From assembly GCF_030409605.1 (NCBI RefSeq), contig NZ_JAUFQG010000004.1, positions 1,800,501-1,864,500 on the forward strand: a DNA stretch of 64,000 nt, written 5' to 3'. Positions 35,122 through 44,457 of the stretch are shown piece by piece. The position numbers and the translations under genes are program-made. The stretch's first letter is position 1; every line of letters begins with the position of its first letter. The notes under the pieces were generated by a model, which ran no database searches, was not told where the DNA came from, and saw only the letters and a list, made by a program, of their open reading frames with translations. This stretch comes from Simiduia curdlanivorans (lineage in GTDB: Bacteria > Pseudomonadota > Gammaproteobacteria > Pseudomonadales > Cellvibrionaceae).

Positions 35122-35331
35122 TTGATATTCCCTTATCGAGTATTCAGGTTACAGTTCTCTTTAGGGGACGGTAGTCAGTGGCATTTCAGCCTGAATAGCG
35201 GCCCTAATATCGTATATGCTGGATTGTGATATCATAAAATGGAATTTTTTGAGGACAAAGTTAGATGCTTTCCAACCCTTAGCTCACCAATTAAACGTCC
35301 ATTGTAGTGTTCCATTTACCCTCCTTGGTTT

Positions 35332-35853
35332 TTAACGAGTTACCTCTATTGATTCAATAGCTGTGCTTAGTTCATCTCTGAAGTCATACTGATCGCTGTC
35401 TGCCAAAAAAAGTACACCAAAGACTTGTTGCTTGCCTTTGGGGACATCCACGAAAATGGCTTCTGTTTGGTAGGAATCTATAAGGTGAGAGCTGATAATT
35501 AGTTCGCGAGAGGCAAAACCGGAAATTTTCGAGTTTATGTCTTTAGTGATGTCACTCGGGTTACTTTTATCGGCGAGTAAGGTCTTTTCGAGCATGTGAG
35601 CAGAAAACTCAGGCAGTGATAATGACTTATCGCGAATATAAAAACTTATTGAGGAAAACTCGCCTATTTTAAACGCGACTTCTCGGCCGCCCAGTAATGA
35701 GGGGTTATCATCCCGTGAGAATACCCAGTCAGGCGCCGGTGAAATAGAAAAGCCTTGGTTGCTATAGACGTTTTCGTTTTGCTCGTTAGTACAAGCGCCT
35801 AATGCAAGGAATGTAGCTAGTGAAAGAAGTAAAAGAAACTTACGAAACGCCAT
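35332..35853 (-). CDS. lipoprotein, paralogue of the one at 26.4 kb
   Basis: 173 aa. Lipobox in FLLLLSLATFLALGAC. The mature protein contains YSNQGFSISPAPDWVFSRDDN, GGREVAFKIGEFSSISFYI and ends ELSTAIESIEVTR, matching the 26.4-kb lipoprotein segment by segment. Both would sit on the inner face of the outer membrane or in the periplasm. Finding the same family twice in an immunity-rich region suggests a periplasmic immunity role, but no direct evidence exists. Confidence 0.75.
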   Translation of the reverse strand: MAFRKFLLLLSLATFLALGACTNEQNENVYSNQGFSISPAPDWVFSRDDNPSLLGGREVAFKIGEFSSISFYIRDKSLSLPEFSAHMLEKTLLADKSNPSDITKDINSKISGFASRELIISSHLIDSYQTEAIFVDVPKGKQQVFGVLFLADSDQYDFRDELSTAIESIEVTR

Positions 35854-36144
35854 CGATCTTGACTCCCTTCGAGACCTTAAATTGGCCGTGGATTGTATAA
35901 CATGGCTGCTGCGGCGGATAGCCGATCACTTGAATATTGAGGGAATGATCAAGATTTGGCAGATAAGTAAACGTGCCTTCCGTTCCAATCTGGTACTTTG
36001 GTCGCAATTATGGTTTCCGAAAAATTCAGCCGTCAAAATCTTTGAGATATTGGCCCTGTCATAGTTAAAATTACACGAAGGTCATCACCCTGAGTACGTT
36101 ATGATGCGTAAAGGCCAAGGACTACCCTTTGAGGATGATCTGTA

Positions 36145-36699
36145 ATGTCAGTTTATAAATTAACCTACAGGCTGAAATCATACCTGTCTTTAATCGTGTC
36201 TGCCGATGCACTAGAAGAAAAGCTAGGTGCTGTCACTTACCCAAAAGGAGAGCCGCTAAAAGATATTTGGCACCCATTAGAGGCGAGTTTTTACAATCGA
36301 TATAACGACAATAGCGAAGGTAAGTTACCAGAAATTTCTGACTGGGTTGGCAATATGGTTTTGAGTGCTGCCGCATTCCAGTCACTAGAGCCATTACTTG
36401 CACCCTTCGGTGAGTTTTTACCGATTCATGTTAATGGCGTGGATTGGTATATATACAACGCAACCACCATTTATAACTGCATTGATGAGTCTTTAAGTTC
36501 GCGTAATGTTATGGATGGCGTTGTGATGGATATTGCCGCATTAAAATTTAATGAGGCTAAGCTGGGCACAGCACCTGTATTTCGCACAGACTATGATCGC
36601 CGTATGGGCGTTTATTGCAGCCAAGCATTCAAAGATGCCGTGCAGGCGCAAGGATTTGAAGCTGTGTTATTCCGAGAAGACTTAACCTCACCAATGTAA
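36145..36699 (+). CDS. Imm11-family immunity protein (third)
   Basis: 184 aa. Imm11-like: DWVGNMVLSAAAFQSLEPLLAPFGEFLPIHVNGVDWYIYNATTIYNCIDE, then KLGTAPVFRTDYDRRMGVYCSQAFKDAVQAQGFEAVLFREDL. The motif order (S..A...L.PLL...GE.LP....G....YN.T...D; VFR...... VYCSQAFKD....GFE...F.EDL) equals that of the other two Imm11 proteins in the window. No toxin gene is next to it; its downstream flank (36768-36895) repeats that of the 29.0-kb copy. Confidence 0.78.
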   Translation: MSVYKLTYRLKSYLSLIVSADALEEKLGAVTYPKGEPLKDIWHPLEASFYNRYNDNSEGKLPEISDWVGNMVLSAAAFQSLEPLLAPFGEFLPIHVNGVDWYIYNATTIYNCIDESLSSRNVMDGVVMDIAALKFNEAKLGTAPVFRTDYDRRMGVYCSQAFKDAVQAQGFEAVLFREDLTSPM

Positions 36700-36767
36700 A
36701 AGTAGCACACGAAAATTCTCTTCAAGTTAAAGGTAAGGCCTTTGACTCGTAGCAATGGCTTCTGCTC

Positions 36768-36895
36768 TTGATCTTGGCTATAGATTGTAGCTGTTGATTT
36801 TATCCCCTTTACGCAGTCGCCTGATTACCCCAGTCACCTCCATGTGCCTGTCATTTCGTGCGCAAACGCGGATCAAATCGCTCCCGACGATTTGT
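36768..36895 (+). repeat. post-Imm11 flank repeat, copy 2
   Basis: TGATCTTGGCTATAGATTG, then CAGTCGCCTGATT, ATGTGCCTGTC and GGATCAAATCG match 29611-29745 in the same order. At about 36915-36943 it is followed by GGCGAGTTGCGCAGCGGCCG, also found at about 25788. Confidence 0.6.
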
Positions 36896-36989
36896 TTTTA
36901 AACTAACGGTAATGATGGCGAGTTGCGCAGCGGCCGTTAGGTGTATGTAGCAACCTGCTAAAAACTGGGTGACCATATCGCCCCAGTTT

Positions 36990-38873
36990 TTAGAATTCTA
37001 TTTTTGTTGTTTCGTCCGCTTCGATAACAACGGTTTTTTCTGTTTCCGGTAGGCCTTTTAGTCGCACCTTGTACTCGCCAGGTAGTAAGCTGAATGTTTT
37101 GTTGTCTAATGGCGCTTCGCCAATGAGCTCGTCTTTTACGCCTCTTATTTCGTAAACGTATTGCAATGCGTCGTTTAGAGCCTTGCCTAATTCAGATGAA
37201 TTTTTAGCCGAGAGATAAACACCATTTCCCGCCTTGGACCAATGTGCAAATCGCGCAGCTAATTGTGTGTCGTCGATCGCAAAGCCGATAATGTTTAGCC
37301 TGATATGAATGCCTTTACTACTCAGTTTTTCTATCTCAGCAGCTGGGTCGCCTTCGCAGGTTTCTTCACCATCGGTGATGAGTATGACAAGTTTTTCCTT
37401 GCCGGCATTAGCCAAATCTTCTCTTATCGCTTTTATCGATGCGGCTATCGGTGTTTTGGCATTGTTCTGGGCATTAATGGCTTTAATTTTGCTCGCTACG
37501 TTTACGCGGTTAAGGGGTTGAAGGGGTATTTCTAAATCACTTTGGCAAGAGCCTACTTCTTTTCCAAAAATTCGCAGTGCAAAGGGTGTTTGCTCGGGAA
37601 TGTGATTTTGGGTTAAATTTAATAAGGTGTCTTTGGCAATATCGATTCGCCTTTGCCCGTCCATTTTCTGCAGCATGCTGCCGGATGCATCTAATATGAT
37701 GGCAATGGAGGTCTTTTCCATTGCCGTCTGTTTTACGCTTGCTAGTAACTTGCCTGGTTTTTCTTTTGACGGCTCGATGCGAATATTTTTACGGGCTAAT
37801 GTTGCGTAGCTTGCGCCGGTGGAATAACGCAATTCATAGTTACCCGGTGTTTGCGGCGCCTTTAATGTAAGCGGTTGCCCGGTTCGGGTATAGGTGTAGT
37901 TGAGCCAAGCGCCTTCCTCGCTATTGGCGGGCACGATAGTAATGTAATCCCCGTTATTATCTGGCCCGCTCCAGTTAACGGAAATGTCTGTGCCTGCTTG
38001 TGCATGGTCAGGAGCATTGATGGTGGCCGAAGCTGCTGTTACCACGAGAGCTTGAGTGCCGAGTGTTGCGTATGCTTGACCGCTCATATAGCGAATTTCA
38101 TACTCACCAGGAAAGTCTGACGCATTTAACGTTAAGGGGTTACCTTTTTGGGTGTAAGCGTAGCTGTTATAGGTCCCTTCAGGCGCGCCTTTTTGCACGA
38201 TTGAAATAAAATCGCCCTTATTGTTCGGTCCTTGCCAGGTAATGGCGATGGCCTTGCCCGCCTCTATAGTTTGGGGAGCATTAATAGTTGCCGTTACCGG
38301 AGTGACATCGATTGGCTTGCGTGCGATAACGGTATCGCCACTGGCCAAAAAATAACGTAATTCGTATTGGCCTGGTTTATCCGGTGCAATAAATGACAGT
38401 GGTGAGCCTTTATTCGTATATTGATAGGTGATGTAATCCTGCTCGGTATTTCCTATGGCGAGATAATCTCTTGTGTTGTTTGGCCCGCTCCAGCGCAGCT
38501 CAAAGTTAGCACCAGCGGCTACTGAGCTAGGTGCTTCAATGCTGGCCTTTGCCTGTACTAATACAAGCGCCGTTTTGGCCAAGGTTGCATAAGGCGAACT
38601 TGGCGCTAATAACCTAATTTCGTAATTACCTTCTACCGAAGGCGCCAATAGTGTGAGCTGTGTTTTTCCTTGCACATAAACATAGTTGTTGTAGCTGCCT
38701 TGTTCTGCGCCTGATTTCACAATGGTGATAAAGCTTTTATCAGCGATAGCCCCGGACAAGGTTACAATCAGTTCAGCCCCAATCTCCGCCTTATTTACCG
38801 CCTTTATTTCGACTTGGGCATAGGCTGAAAGCGTCAGCAAGCTCACGAACAGTAAAATGCATATCCTTAACAT
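36990..38873 (-). CDS. exported VWA-domain protein with four tandem beta-sandwich repeats
   Basis: 627 aa. Signal peptide (ILLFVSLLTLSAYA). Residues about 20-385 hold four repeats of about 88-90 aa, each with a core like (I)NAPxxxEAGxxIxxxWxGPNNxGDxIxIV and an ending like GxYELRYxxGxxYATLAxxxL. Residues about 400-560 form a von Willebrand A domain with an intact metal site: IILDASGSM (DxSxS), the TP region and ILITDGEE. A C-terminal beta tail closes the protein. Such proteins act in the periplasm or at the surface in adhesion or complex assembly. It is monocistronic as far as can be seen. Confidence 0.88.
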   Translation of the reverse strand: MLRICILLFVSLLTLSAYAQVEIKAVNKAEIGAELIVTLSGAIADKSFITIVKSGAEQGSYNNYVYVQGKTQLTLLAPSVEGNYEIRLLAPSSPYATLAKTALVLVQAKASIEAPSSVAAGANFELRWSGPNNTRDYLAIGNTEQDYITYQYTNKGSPLSFIAPDKPGQYELRYFLASGDTVIARKPIDVTPVTATINAPQTIEAGKAIAITWQGPNNKGDFISIVQKGAPEGTYNSYAYTQKGNPLTLNASDFPGEYEIRYMSGQAYATLGTQALVVTAASATINAPDHAQAGTDISVNWSGPDNNGDYITIVPANSEEGAWLNYTYTRTGQPLTLKAPQTPGNYELRYSTGASYATLARKNIRIEPSKEKPGKLLASVKQTAMEKTSIAIILDASGSMLQKMDGQRRIDIAKDTLLNLTQNHIPEQTPFALRIFGKEVGSCQSDLEIPLQPLNRVNVASKIKAINAQNNAKTPIAASIKAIREDLANAGKEKLVILITDGEETCEGDPAAEIEKLSSKGIHIRLNIIGFAIDDTQLAARFAHWSKAGNGVYLSAKNSSELGKALNDALQYVYEIRGVKDELIGEAPLDNKTFSLLPGEYKVRLKGLPETEKTVVIEADETTKIEF

Positions 38874-39027
38874 GTTATCTCCTTTTGGCTGTTAAAAGCT
38901 CTTTAACCTTGGTTAGTATCTATCGGTTCGCGTCAAAAAAATAGCGGTTGTCGATTGTTTTTTGCTATCTTTTTTGCGGCTTTTAGGCAAGCTAATCAAT
39001 TCTGGATCAGACAAGAAGTAAACATTA

Positions 39028-39125
39028 GGTTCCCGCAGGGCGATGTAGTTGGACAAGCGTTGGGTGGGCTTTCGTTGGGGCGTATTTCTATGTCCATCAT
39101 GAAAAATGGCTTGCCCAATCGAACC
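39028..39125 (+). repeat. repeat family D, copy 2
   Basis: GGTTCCCGCAGGGCGATG, GGGTGGGCTTTCGTTGGGG and CCCAATCGA-type blocks parallel 25828-25920. No gene is seen in 38874-39219. Confidence 0.6.
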
Positions 39126-39219
39126 CTTATTTGTCCTGGCTACTCTCTGTACATCTTTTGTCACCATAGCCAATTACTGGTCTAATGAGCACTGACCTCT
39201 CACCACCAAGAGCCAAACA

Positions 39220-39768
39220 TTGTCAGCCTTCGAACTCAGCCTAATCACACTGCTTTTACTCATTGGGATTTCAATTCTGTGGAGCACATTGGTGGTTGGT
39301 ATATCGCCCATGCCGAGTTCTAAAAAGGCGCGGCGAGCGATGCTGCAGTTGGTGGAGAGTGCCGGTGACGGGCCGATTGTGGATTTGGGCAGTGGTTGGG
39401 GTAGTTTGGTTGTTCGCTTGGCGCTGCAATACCCAAACCGGCAAGTGGTGGGTTATGAGTTGTCACTGTTGCCCTGGTTGGTGACGGTGTTGATAAGTAA
39501 ATGCATGCGGCTAAAAAATGTAACCGTGTATCGAGAAGATTTTTTAAAGGCAGATTTATCCTCCGCCTCGGTGATTGTTTGCTATTTGTTTCCCGCCGGT
39601 ATGGCGGCGCTCGCGACCAAGTTGGCTGAACAGAAAATCGCGCCTCGCTACCTCATCAGCAATACCTTTGCCTTGCCGTCTTATCAGCCCGAAACCACCC
39701 TTCGCTTGGATGATCTTTATCGATCACCCATCTATTGCTATCGGATAAGCCCGGCCGATGGGCAATAG
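39220..39768 (+). CDS. class I SAM-dependent methyltransferase with N-terminal membrane anchor
   Basis: 182 aa beginning at TTG (no better in-frame start is present). Residues 5-28 (LSLITLLLLIGISILWSTLVV) form a membrane anchor. The methyltransferase core has motif I VDLGSGWGSLVVRLA, then QVVGYELSLLPW (acidic end of strand 2), VTVYREDFLKADL and SVIVCYLF (motif IV position). It resembles small anchored methyltransferases of the FAM173/protein-lysine type. Substrate unknown. It lies alone before the palindrome array. Confidence 0.78.
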   Translation: MSAFELSLITLLLLIGISILWSTLVVGISPMPSSKKARRAMLQLVESAGDGPIVDLGSGWGSLVVRLALQYPNRQVVGYELSLLPWLVTVLISKCMRLKNVTVYREDFLKADLSSASVIVCYLFPAGMAALATKLAEQKIAPRYLISNTFALPSYQPETTLRLDDLYRSPIYCYRISPADGQ

Positions 39769-39845
39769 GGGCTGGCGTGTGGTTCTAGGTGGTGAGCTGA
39801 AGCCAAGCCTGTTCTGTGCCAGCTGCAAACTTTCGCCTAAAAGAC

Positions 39846-39940
39846 TCAATTTGGGTCCTTTTACTGGTGCTTAATGTAAAAAAGGTACCCAATTTGGGGT
39901 TTACAGTTCCCAAATTGGGGTTTAAAGTTCCCAAATTGGG
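39846..39940 (+). promoter_or_regulatory. array of four CCCAATTTGGG/CCCAAATTGGG palindromes
   Basis: CAATTTGGG near 39847-39855, ACCCAATTTGGGG near 39887, TTCCCAAATTGGGG near 39907 and TTCCCAAATTGGG near 39928. The last three are spaced about 20-21 bp, i.e. two helical turns, and end 18 bp before the start of the winged-helix/nucleotidyltransferase gene, which probably binds here to repress itself. Confidence 0.8.
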
Positions 39941-39957
39941 TCTTTTTGGTGGATGGC

Positions 39958-40530
39958 ATGAGTAGGGGTATTGGAAGCGCACTTTTTACCAAGGCACAGC
40001 AAAAGGTATTGGCGTTGCTTTTTGGTCAACCGGAGAAAAGCTTTTATTTAAATGAGGTGATCCGCCTAGCCGATATGGGCAAGGGGGTTATTAATCGTGA
40101 GCTTACTAAGTTGGTGGCGGCGGGTTTGTTGGTGGTGACGAAACAGGGCAACCAAAACCACTACCAAGCCAATAAAGCCGCGCCCATTTTTAATGAGCTG
40201 GTGGCCATAGTACAAAAGACCTTGGGCGCGCGCAGTGTGCTGCAACAAGCTTTGTCCCCTATTTTACCTAGGCTAGAGCAGGCGTTTATTTACGGCTCAG
40301 TGGCAAAGGGGGAAGATCATGCCGGCAGTGATATTGATGTCATGCTGGTGGGTGAGGATTTAAGTTACAGTGACATCATGGCGTTGCTAGACCCGGCTGA
40401 GTCTCAATTGCAGCGGACGGTGAACCCGACAATTTACTCGCCCCAGGAATTTGAGCAGCGTTTGCAGGAGGGGCAGAATTTTTTAACCAAAGTGACGGCG
40501 CAAACCACAATAAATTTATTGGATGAATAA
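39958..40530 (+). CDS. winged-helix plus MNT-type nucleotidyltransferase antitoxin
   Basis: 190 aa from the ATG at 39958. N-terminal winged helix (LFTKAQQKVLALLFGQPEKSFYLNEVIRLADMGKGVINRELTKLVAAGLLVVTKQGNQNHYQAN) and C-terminal minimal nucleotidyltransferase with AFIYGSVAKGEDHAGSDIDVMLVGEDL (GSxxKG and SDID). In MNT/HEPN systems the MNT protein neutralises the HEPN RNase, in known cases by adenylylating it. The next gene encodes a HEPN-like protein. The four palindromes upstream fit autorepression by the winged helix. Confidence 0.88.
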   Translation: MSRGIGSALFTKAQQKVLALLFGQPEKSFYLNEVIRLADMGKGVINRELTKLVAAGLLVVTKQGNQNHYQANKAAPIFNELVAIVQKTLGARSVLQQALSPILPRLEQAFIYGSVAKGEDHAGSDIDVMLVGEDLSYSDIMALLDPAESQLQRTVNPTIYSPQEFEQRLQEGQNFLTKVTAQTTINLLDE

Positions 40531-40568
40531 GCGCTAGGGTGGTAATTCATCATCGGCTAGGAAGCCAC

Positions 40569-40988
40569 ATGAAAGAACTCGATAACCTCGTCAAAATACA
40601 GAAGTTAAAAGTAGAGCCGGCCGACGCTAGAGAATTTTCTGGTATGTTGCGCGCAGCCGAAACGAAATTGGCCGATGCTTTAATTAAAGGGCTTAGTGAA
40701 GACAGCCAATTTTCTCTCGCCTATGGTGCTGCCCATGCGTTGGCTCTAGCGGCATTGCGTTGGCATGGCTATCGCTCGGATAACCGCTATTTAGTGTTTC
40801 AATGTTTAGAACACACCTTGGCATTGGATCGAGCTAAGTGGCGCGTGTTAGATAAATGCCATCATGCGCGGAATTTGGCCGAGTATGAGGGGCACTTGGA
40901 AATAAACCCGCAGTTGCTCAAAGAGCTGATTAGCATCAGCCACGAGATTTTGCTATTGGTGAAGGCGCTCGCACCTATCAAAGCGTAA
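40569..40988 (+). CDS. HEPN-domain protein, probable toxin partner of MNT
   Basis: About 140 aa from the ATG at 40569 (AGGAAG upstream). All-helical HEPN pattern: EFSGMLRAAETKLADALIKGLSEDSQFSLAYGAAHALALAALRWHGYRSDNRYLVFQCLEHTL, then KCHHARNLAEYEGHLEINPQLLKELISISHEIL. The RN..EYEGH segment corresponds to the HEPN RNase motif region (R followed by polar residue and His), though the spacing to the His is longer than in the classical RxxxxH. It follows the MNT gene by 38 bp. It is probably a ribonuclease that stops growth when MNT is lost. Confidence 0.78.
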   Translation: MKELDNLVKIQKLKVEPADAREFSGMLRAAETKLADALIKGLSEDSQFSLAYGAAHALALAALRWHGYRSDNRYLVFQCLEHTLALDRAKWRVLDKCHHARNLAEYEGHLEINPQLLKELISISHEILLLVKALAPIKA

Positions 40989-41089
40989 AATTAGAAAGCC
41001 TGACTAAATAGAATAACTAAGCCCTATAACCAACAGCATGGCTAAGCCCTATGACTCAACAATACGACTACCCAATATGACGAAACGAC

Positions 41090-41434
41090 ATGACTAAGCA
41101 ACAGTTTCCCCTCACCCCGCAGTTAAGCGCACTATCGGATGCGCTAACTGAAGCGCATGCACGCATTCAAAAAGACTTTGCCAGCATTAATCCAGTGGTG
41201 GGCATTAATCGGCAGATGCGCGCCAGTGGTATTGGTGCGGATGTGATTACCATTGAATGTTTGGTTGCCAACAAGCGAATTTTTATCATCCTGCAAGACG
41301 CTGTACCGGATATGGCGACTTATCAGTTTGGCATGCGCGATACAGACCCGGAACCAGGGTATGAAAAAATTGCAATCGGTGAGCTTACGTCTGAACAGCT
41401 TTATCAGTGGATTCGCGATTACTTTCAGGCTTAA
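41090..41434 (+). CDS. hypothetical protein, 114 aa
   Basis: Not recognised. A small alpha/beta protein with an N-terminal helix (LSALSDALTEAHARIQKDFA), central strands (GADVITIECLVANKRIFIILQDAVPDMATYQFG) and a C-terminal helix (TSEQLYQWIRDYF). No signal peptide. It follows the MNT/HEPN pair by 100 bp on the same strand; it may belong to the same accessory segment or be independent. Confidence 0.65.
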   Translation: MTKQQFPLTPQLSALSDALTEAHARIQKDFASINPVVGINRQMRASGIGADVITIECLVANKRIFIILQDAVPDMATYQFGMRDTDPEPGYEKIAIGELTSEQLYQWIRDYFQA

Positions 41435-41481
41435 ACTTGATAAAAAATTCAAATTAAAATAAAAGCAGTGGATATCTTGGT

Positions 41482-42711
41482 ATGAATGGTTTTGGCCCAG
41501 TAAAAAAAGTTGGCGTGGTTGTTGTGTTGTTGGTGGCACTCTTAGCAGGCCTATTTTCAACTGAAATTCGCCAGCTTTACCACACAGTACATCTATTTGA
41601 TGCCGATGTGATTGTGCATAATTTCTCCCATATGCGCGATATCGCGCCTAGCAAGGTGATACCTCGCAAAGGGCCAGTGAATCGCTTCGCTGTGGATGAA
41701 AAGCCTTTGCCGGATCTATTCCAATATCAAGGCGAGGCGCGAAACTTAAGCGAGTTTCTAGCCGACTCCAGCACCACTGCTTTAGTGGTGATTCAGGGCA
41801 ATACACTTACGCATGAGAGTTATTATCAGGGCACGCAAGCCACGGACTATCGAATTTCTTGGTCTATGGCGAAAAGCTTTCTCAGTGCCATCTTCGGCGT
41901 GGCGGTAGAAGCGGGTGCGATCAAAGATTTAAATGCGCCGGTAACCGACTATGTGCCCAGCCTTAAGGGTAGCGGTTATGACGGCGTAACGATTAAGAAT
42001 GTTTTACAGATGTCTAGCGGCGTGTACTTCAATGAAGATTATGGCGATTTTAACAGCGACATAAATCGCTTTGGTCGCGTGATGGCGTTGGGTGGCAGCT
42101 TTGATGAGTTTGCGGCATCGCTAACCTCTGGGCGCGAACAGGGTACCTTTATGCACTATGTGAGCATTGATACTCACGTGATTGGCATGGTGCTGCGGGC
42201 GGCGACTGGAAAATCGATTGTTGATTATTTCCACGAAAATCTTTGGTCAAAAATCGGTTCCGAACAGGATGCTATTTACATCACAGATAGCACCGGTGAG
42301 CCCATGGTGTTGGGCGGTTTAAACCTCATAAGCCGCGACTACGCCCGCTTGGGCATGCTGTATCGCGACAAGGGTGTTGTTAATGGCCAGCAGGTTATAC
42401 CTGCAGATTGGATCGAGAAGAGTATTACCCCAGATGCGCCGCATCTGATGCCCGGCAAGCGCGATAGCGCCAATACCAAACTTGGTTACGGCTATCAATG
42501 GTGGCTGCCAGAGAACCCCGATCAAGAATTTTTAGCCATCGGAATTTACGGCCAGTATATCTATGTGGATCGCAAGCATGATGTGGTGATTGTAAAAAAC
42601 AGTGCCGATCGAAATTTTATGGCCAATAATTACGAAAACACAGATATTGCCATTGCTGCCTTCCGGGCAATTGCGCAATCACTGAACGCAAAGAACACCA
42701 ATGCGAATTAA
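41482..42711 (+). CDS. serine hydrolase of the beta-lactamase (class C/PBP) family
   Basis: 409 aa. N-terminal signal anchor (VGVVVVLLVALLAGLFS). The SxxK active site is WSMAKSFLSA near residue 133, the tyrosine motif region is YVSIDTH near residue 225, and typical later phrases are LGGLNLISRDYARLGMLY and LGYGYQWWLP. The family includes esterases and peptidases more often than true beta-lactamases; there is no evidence of antibiotic resistance. It acts in the periplasm, probably monocistronic. Confidence 0.88.
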   Translation: MNGFGPVKKVGVVVVLLVALLAGLFSTEIRQLYHTVHLFDADVIVHNFSHMRDIAPSKVIPRKGPVNRFAVDEKPLPDLFQYQGEARNLSEFLADSSTTALVVIQGNTLTHESYYQGTQATDYRISWSMAKSFLSAIFGVAVEAGAIKDLNAPVTDYVPSLKGSGYDGVTIKNVLQMSSGVYFNEDYGDFNSDINRFGRVMALGGSFDEFAASLTSGREQGTFMHYVSIDTHVIGMVLRAATGKSIVDYFHENLWSKIGSEQDAIYITDSTGEPMVLGGLNLISRDYARLGMLYRDKGVVNGQQVIPADWIEKSITPDAPHLMPGKRDSANTKLGYGYQWWLPENPDQEFLAIGIYGQYIYVDRKHDVVIVKNSADRNFMANNYENTDIAIAAFRAIAQSLNAKNTNAN

Positions 42712-42817
42712 CGTTTCACGATTTTAGTGCTGGCTAATTGATAGCTCCGAAAGAAAGCGGATAAATAATGTAACAATAAAGGCCGCACATAAGCGGCCGC
42801 TAGCCTTTTCGTGAGTA

Positions 42818-43330
42818 TTAAGATTTGTAGGGCATGGCGCCCAGATAATCCTTCTTGCCTACATCAACACCGTTGTGACGTAAAATGGCGTAAGCCGTGC
42901 TGATGTGAAAATAGATATTGGGTGTGGCGTGTTGAATGGCAAATTCGACGCCGCTCAAGGTTTTTCCTTCCCAGCGCGGTTGCGATACCGTTTGGCTGGC
43001 GGCATTGGTGAAGTCAGCCGGCGTGAAGGTGGCTAGATAAGCGATCACGTCTTGAATACGCGTTTGCAATTGGGCCAAGGTCGTTTCTGTGTCTTCATGC
43101 TTGGGTGCTGAATCGGCCTTGCCCGCCACGCGCGCTGCACCTAGTTTGGCGGTATCACAAGCAATTTGTACTTGCCGTGTTAGGTTGAATTGGTCTGGCG
43201 CTAGGCGTGAGTTTAACAATACCTCAGGGGCGATTTTTTTTGTTTCGGCAAATGCCGCGGCCTTGTCCAAAATGGCGCTTAAATTGGTGAGCATTTTACT
43301 GAACTGTACAACGGTCAAGTCGTATATCAT
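42818..43330 (-). CDS. DUF1993-family protein
   Basis: 170 aa from the ATG at 43330 (GAGGAT upstream); the longer frame has a non-family N-terminus. DUF1993 pattern: MIYDLTVVQFSKMLTNLSAILDKAAAFAETKKI, LLNSRLAPDQFNLTRQVQIACDTAKLGAARVAG, FTPADF, and FAIQHATPNIYFHISTAYAILRHNGVDVGKKDYLG. The protein is all-helical and related to the DinB-like fold; function is not established. It is monocistronic, ends with a hairpin-like GGCCGC...GCGGCC segment downstream (near 42781-42800). Confidence 0.88.
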   Translation of the reverse strand: MIYDLTVVQFSKMLTNLSAILDKAAAFAETKKIAPEVLLNSRLAPDQFNLTRQVQIACDTAKLGAARVAGKADSAPKHEDTETTLAQLQTRIQDVIAYLATFTPADFTNAASQTVSQPRWEGKTLSGVEFAIQHATPNIYFHISTAYAILRHNGVDVGKKDYLGAMPYKS

Positions 43331-43598
43331 GGGGTTATCCTCTGAGGTGTTGCAGGTGCCGCAACCGGCTGGCTGCTGGGCGTCTTGCCTAGATGGGGGC
43401 GCCAATGTGGAAAACAACGGCTGGGCAAGAGTTATTTTTGCAAGGGGTTATTGTTACGACTGTGGTTAATTGGAGAGCCGCAATTAACAGCCTGCATTTT
43501 CTAGGTAACGAAGAGCGGAAAAGGTGTCGCGCGCTATTGCCTTAATCAACTTAGGTGGCCTTCAATTTAGGAAATCCTCAGCTCAATAAATCTTCAAC

Positions 43599-44279
43599 TC
43601 AGGCGATCTTCAACTTAGGTGCAAAGTCACTTCTCACCATCCATTGGTCTATGGTTGCGGCCAGGTGTTTGTCGCCGAGTAGTACAATTTTTTTATGTCG
43701 TAATTCATCGGCTAATTCAGAGAGGCCAATCCATACGGAGGTTAGTGCTTTTAGTTCTGCCATTACGCACAGGTCAACTTCAAAGCCTGGGTCTTTGGTG
43801 CATAAATCTACGCTGCAGCCAGGTTTGTATATTAGCCAAAAATTACGTTTGTCCTTTCCAAGCTCTGTAAATACAAATTGAATCACTTTTTTTGTGGTGG
43901 TGAATGGCGAGATATCAACCTTGCGACGCACGTTCCACATCAGTAATTTGGCGTCTAGCTTCTCTAGCGTGACTTCTGCATCGATATTGCGATGCGCCCA
44001 CTTGCCCAGAGCAAACACGATGGGCCCTAACTCGTGACCTATTTCAGTGATTTTGTAGTCTATATTGCCGTCCAGCTCTTCGCGCGTTATTAATCCTAGA
44101 TCTTCCATGCCTTTGAGTCGCTTTGATAGTAGCGACGGCGACATGCTGGGCACGCCGCGTTTAATTTCGTTAAAGCGACTAGAGCCAGACCACATTTCGC
44201 AAAGAATGAGCAGGGTCCAGCGCGGTTCAAGTACTTCACAGGCTTTGGCAATTGGGCAGAATTGATTATAACTTTGCAT
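43599..44279 (-). CDS. HxlR-family transcriptional regulator
   Basis: 226 aa from the ATG at 44279 (GGGA at suitable distance; the ATG at 44285 abuts it). HxlR winged helix: CPIAKACEVLEPRWTLLILCEMWSGSSRFNEIKRGVPSMSPSLLSKRLKGMEDLGLITRE, then DYKITEIGHELGPIVFALGKWA. The C-terminal 110 residues form an SCP2-like or ligand-sensing domain (NFWLIYKPGCSVDLCTKDPGFEVDLCVMAEL). It is divergent from a tautomerase gene with about 180 bp between starts, so it may control it. Confidence 0.9.
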   Translation of the reverse strand: MQSYNQFCPIAKACEVLEPRWTLLILCEMWSGSSRFNEIKRGVPSMSPSLLSKRLKGMEDLGLITREELDGNIDYKITEIGHELGPIVFALGKWAHRNIDAEVTLEKLDAKLLMWNVRRKVDISPFTTTKKVIQFVFTELGKDKRNFWLIYKPGCSVDLCTKDPGFEVDLCVMAELKALTSVWIGLSELADELRHKKIVLLGDKHLAATIDQWMVRSDFAPKLKIA

Positions 44280-44457
44280 TGACATTCCCTTTTCGTATAA
44301 GTGGCGTCAAGTGTTGATCCAGTATAGGGCCGAGGTTGAGTTGCGGCTAGTACAAAAAAAGTACCGCATGTGGTTCAGTTTCTACACTGGCCAGTTAGTT
44401 TTTCAGCGGTCACTATTGAGATTCGATAAATCACTAGGTAATAGCAAGGAGAAAATG

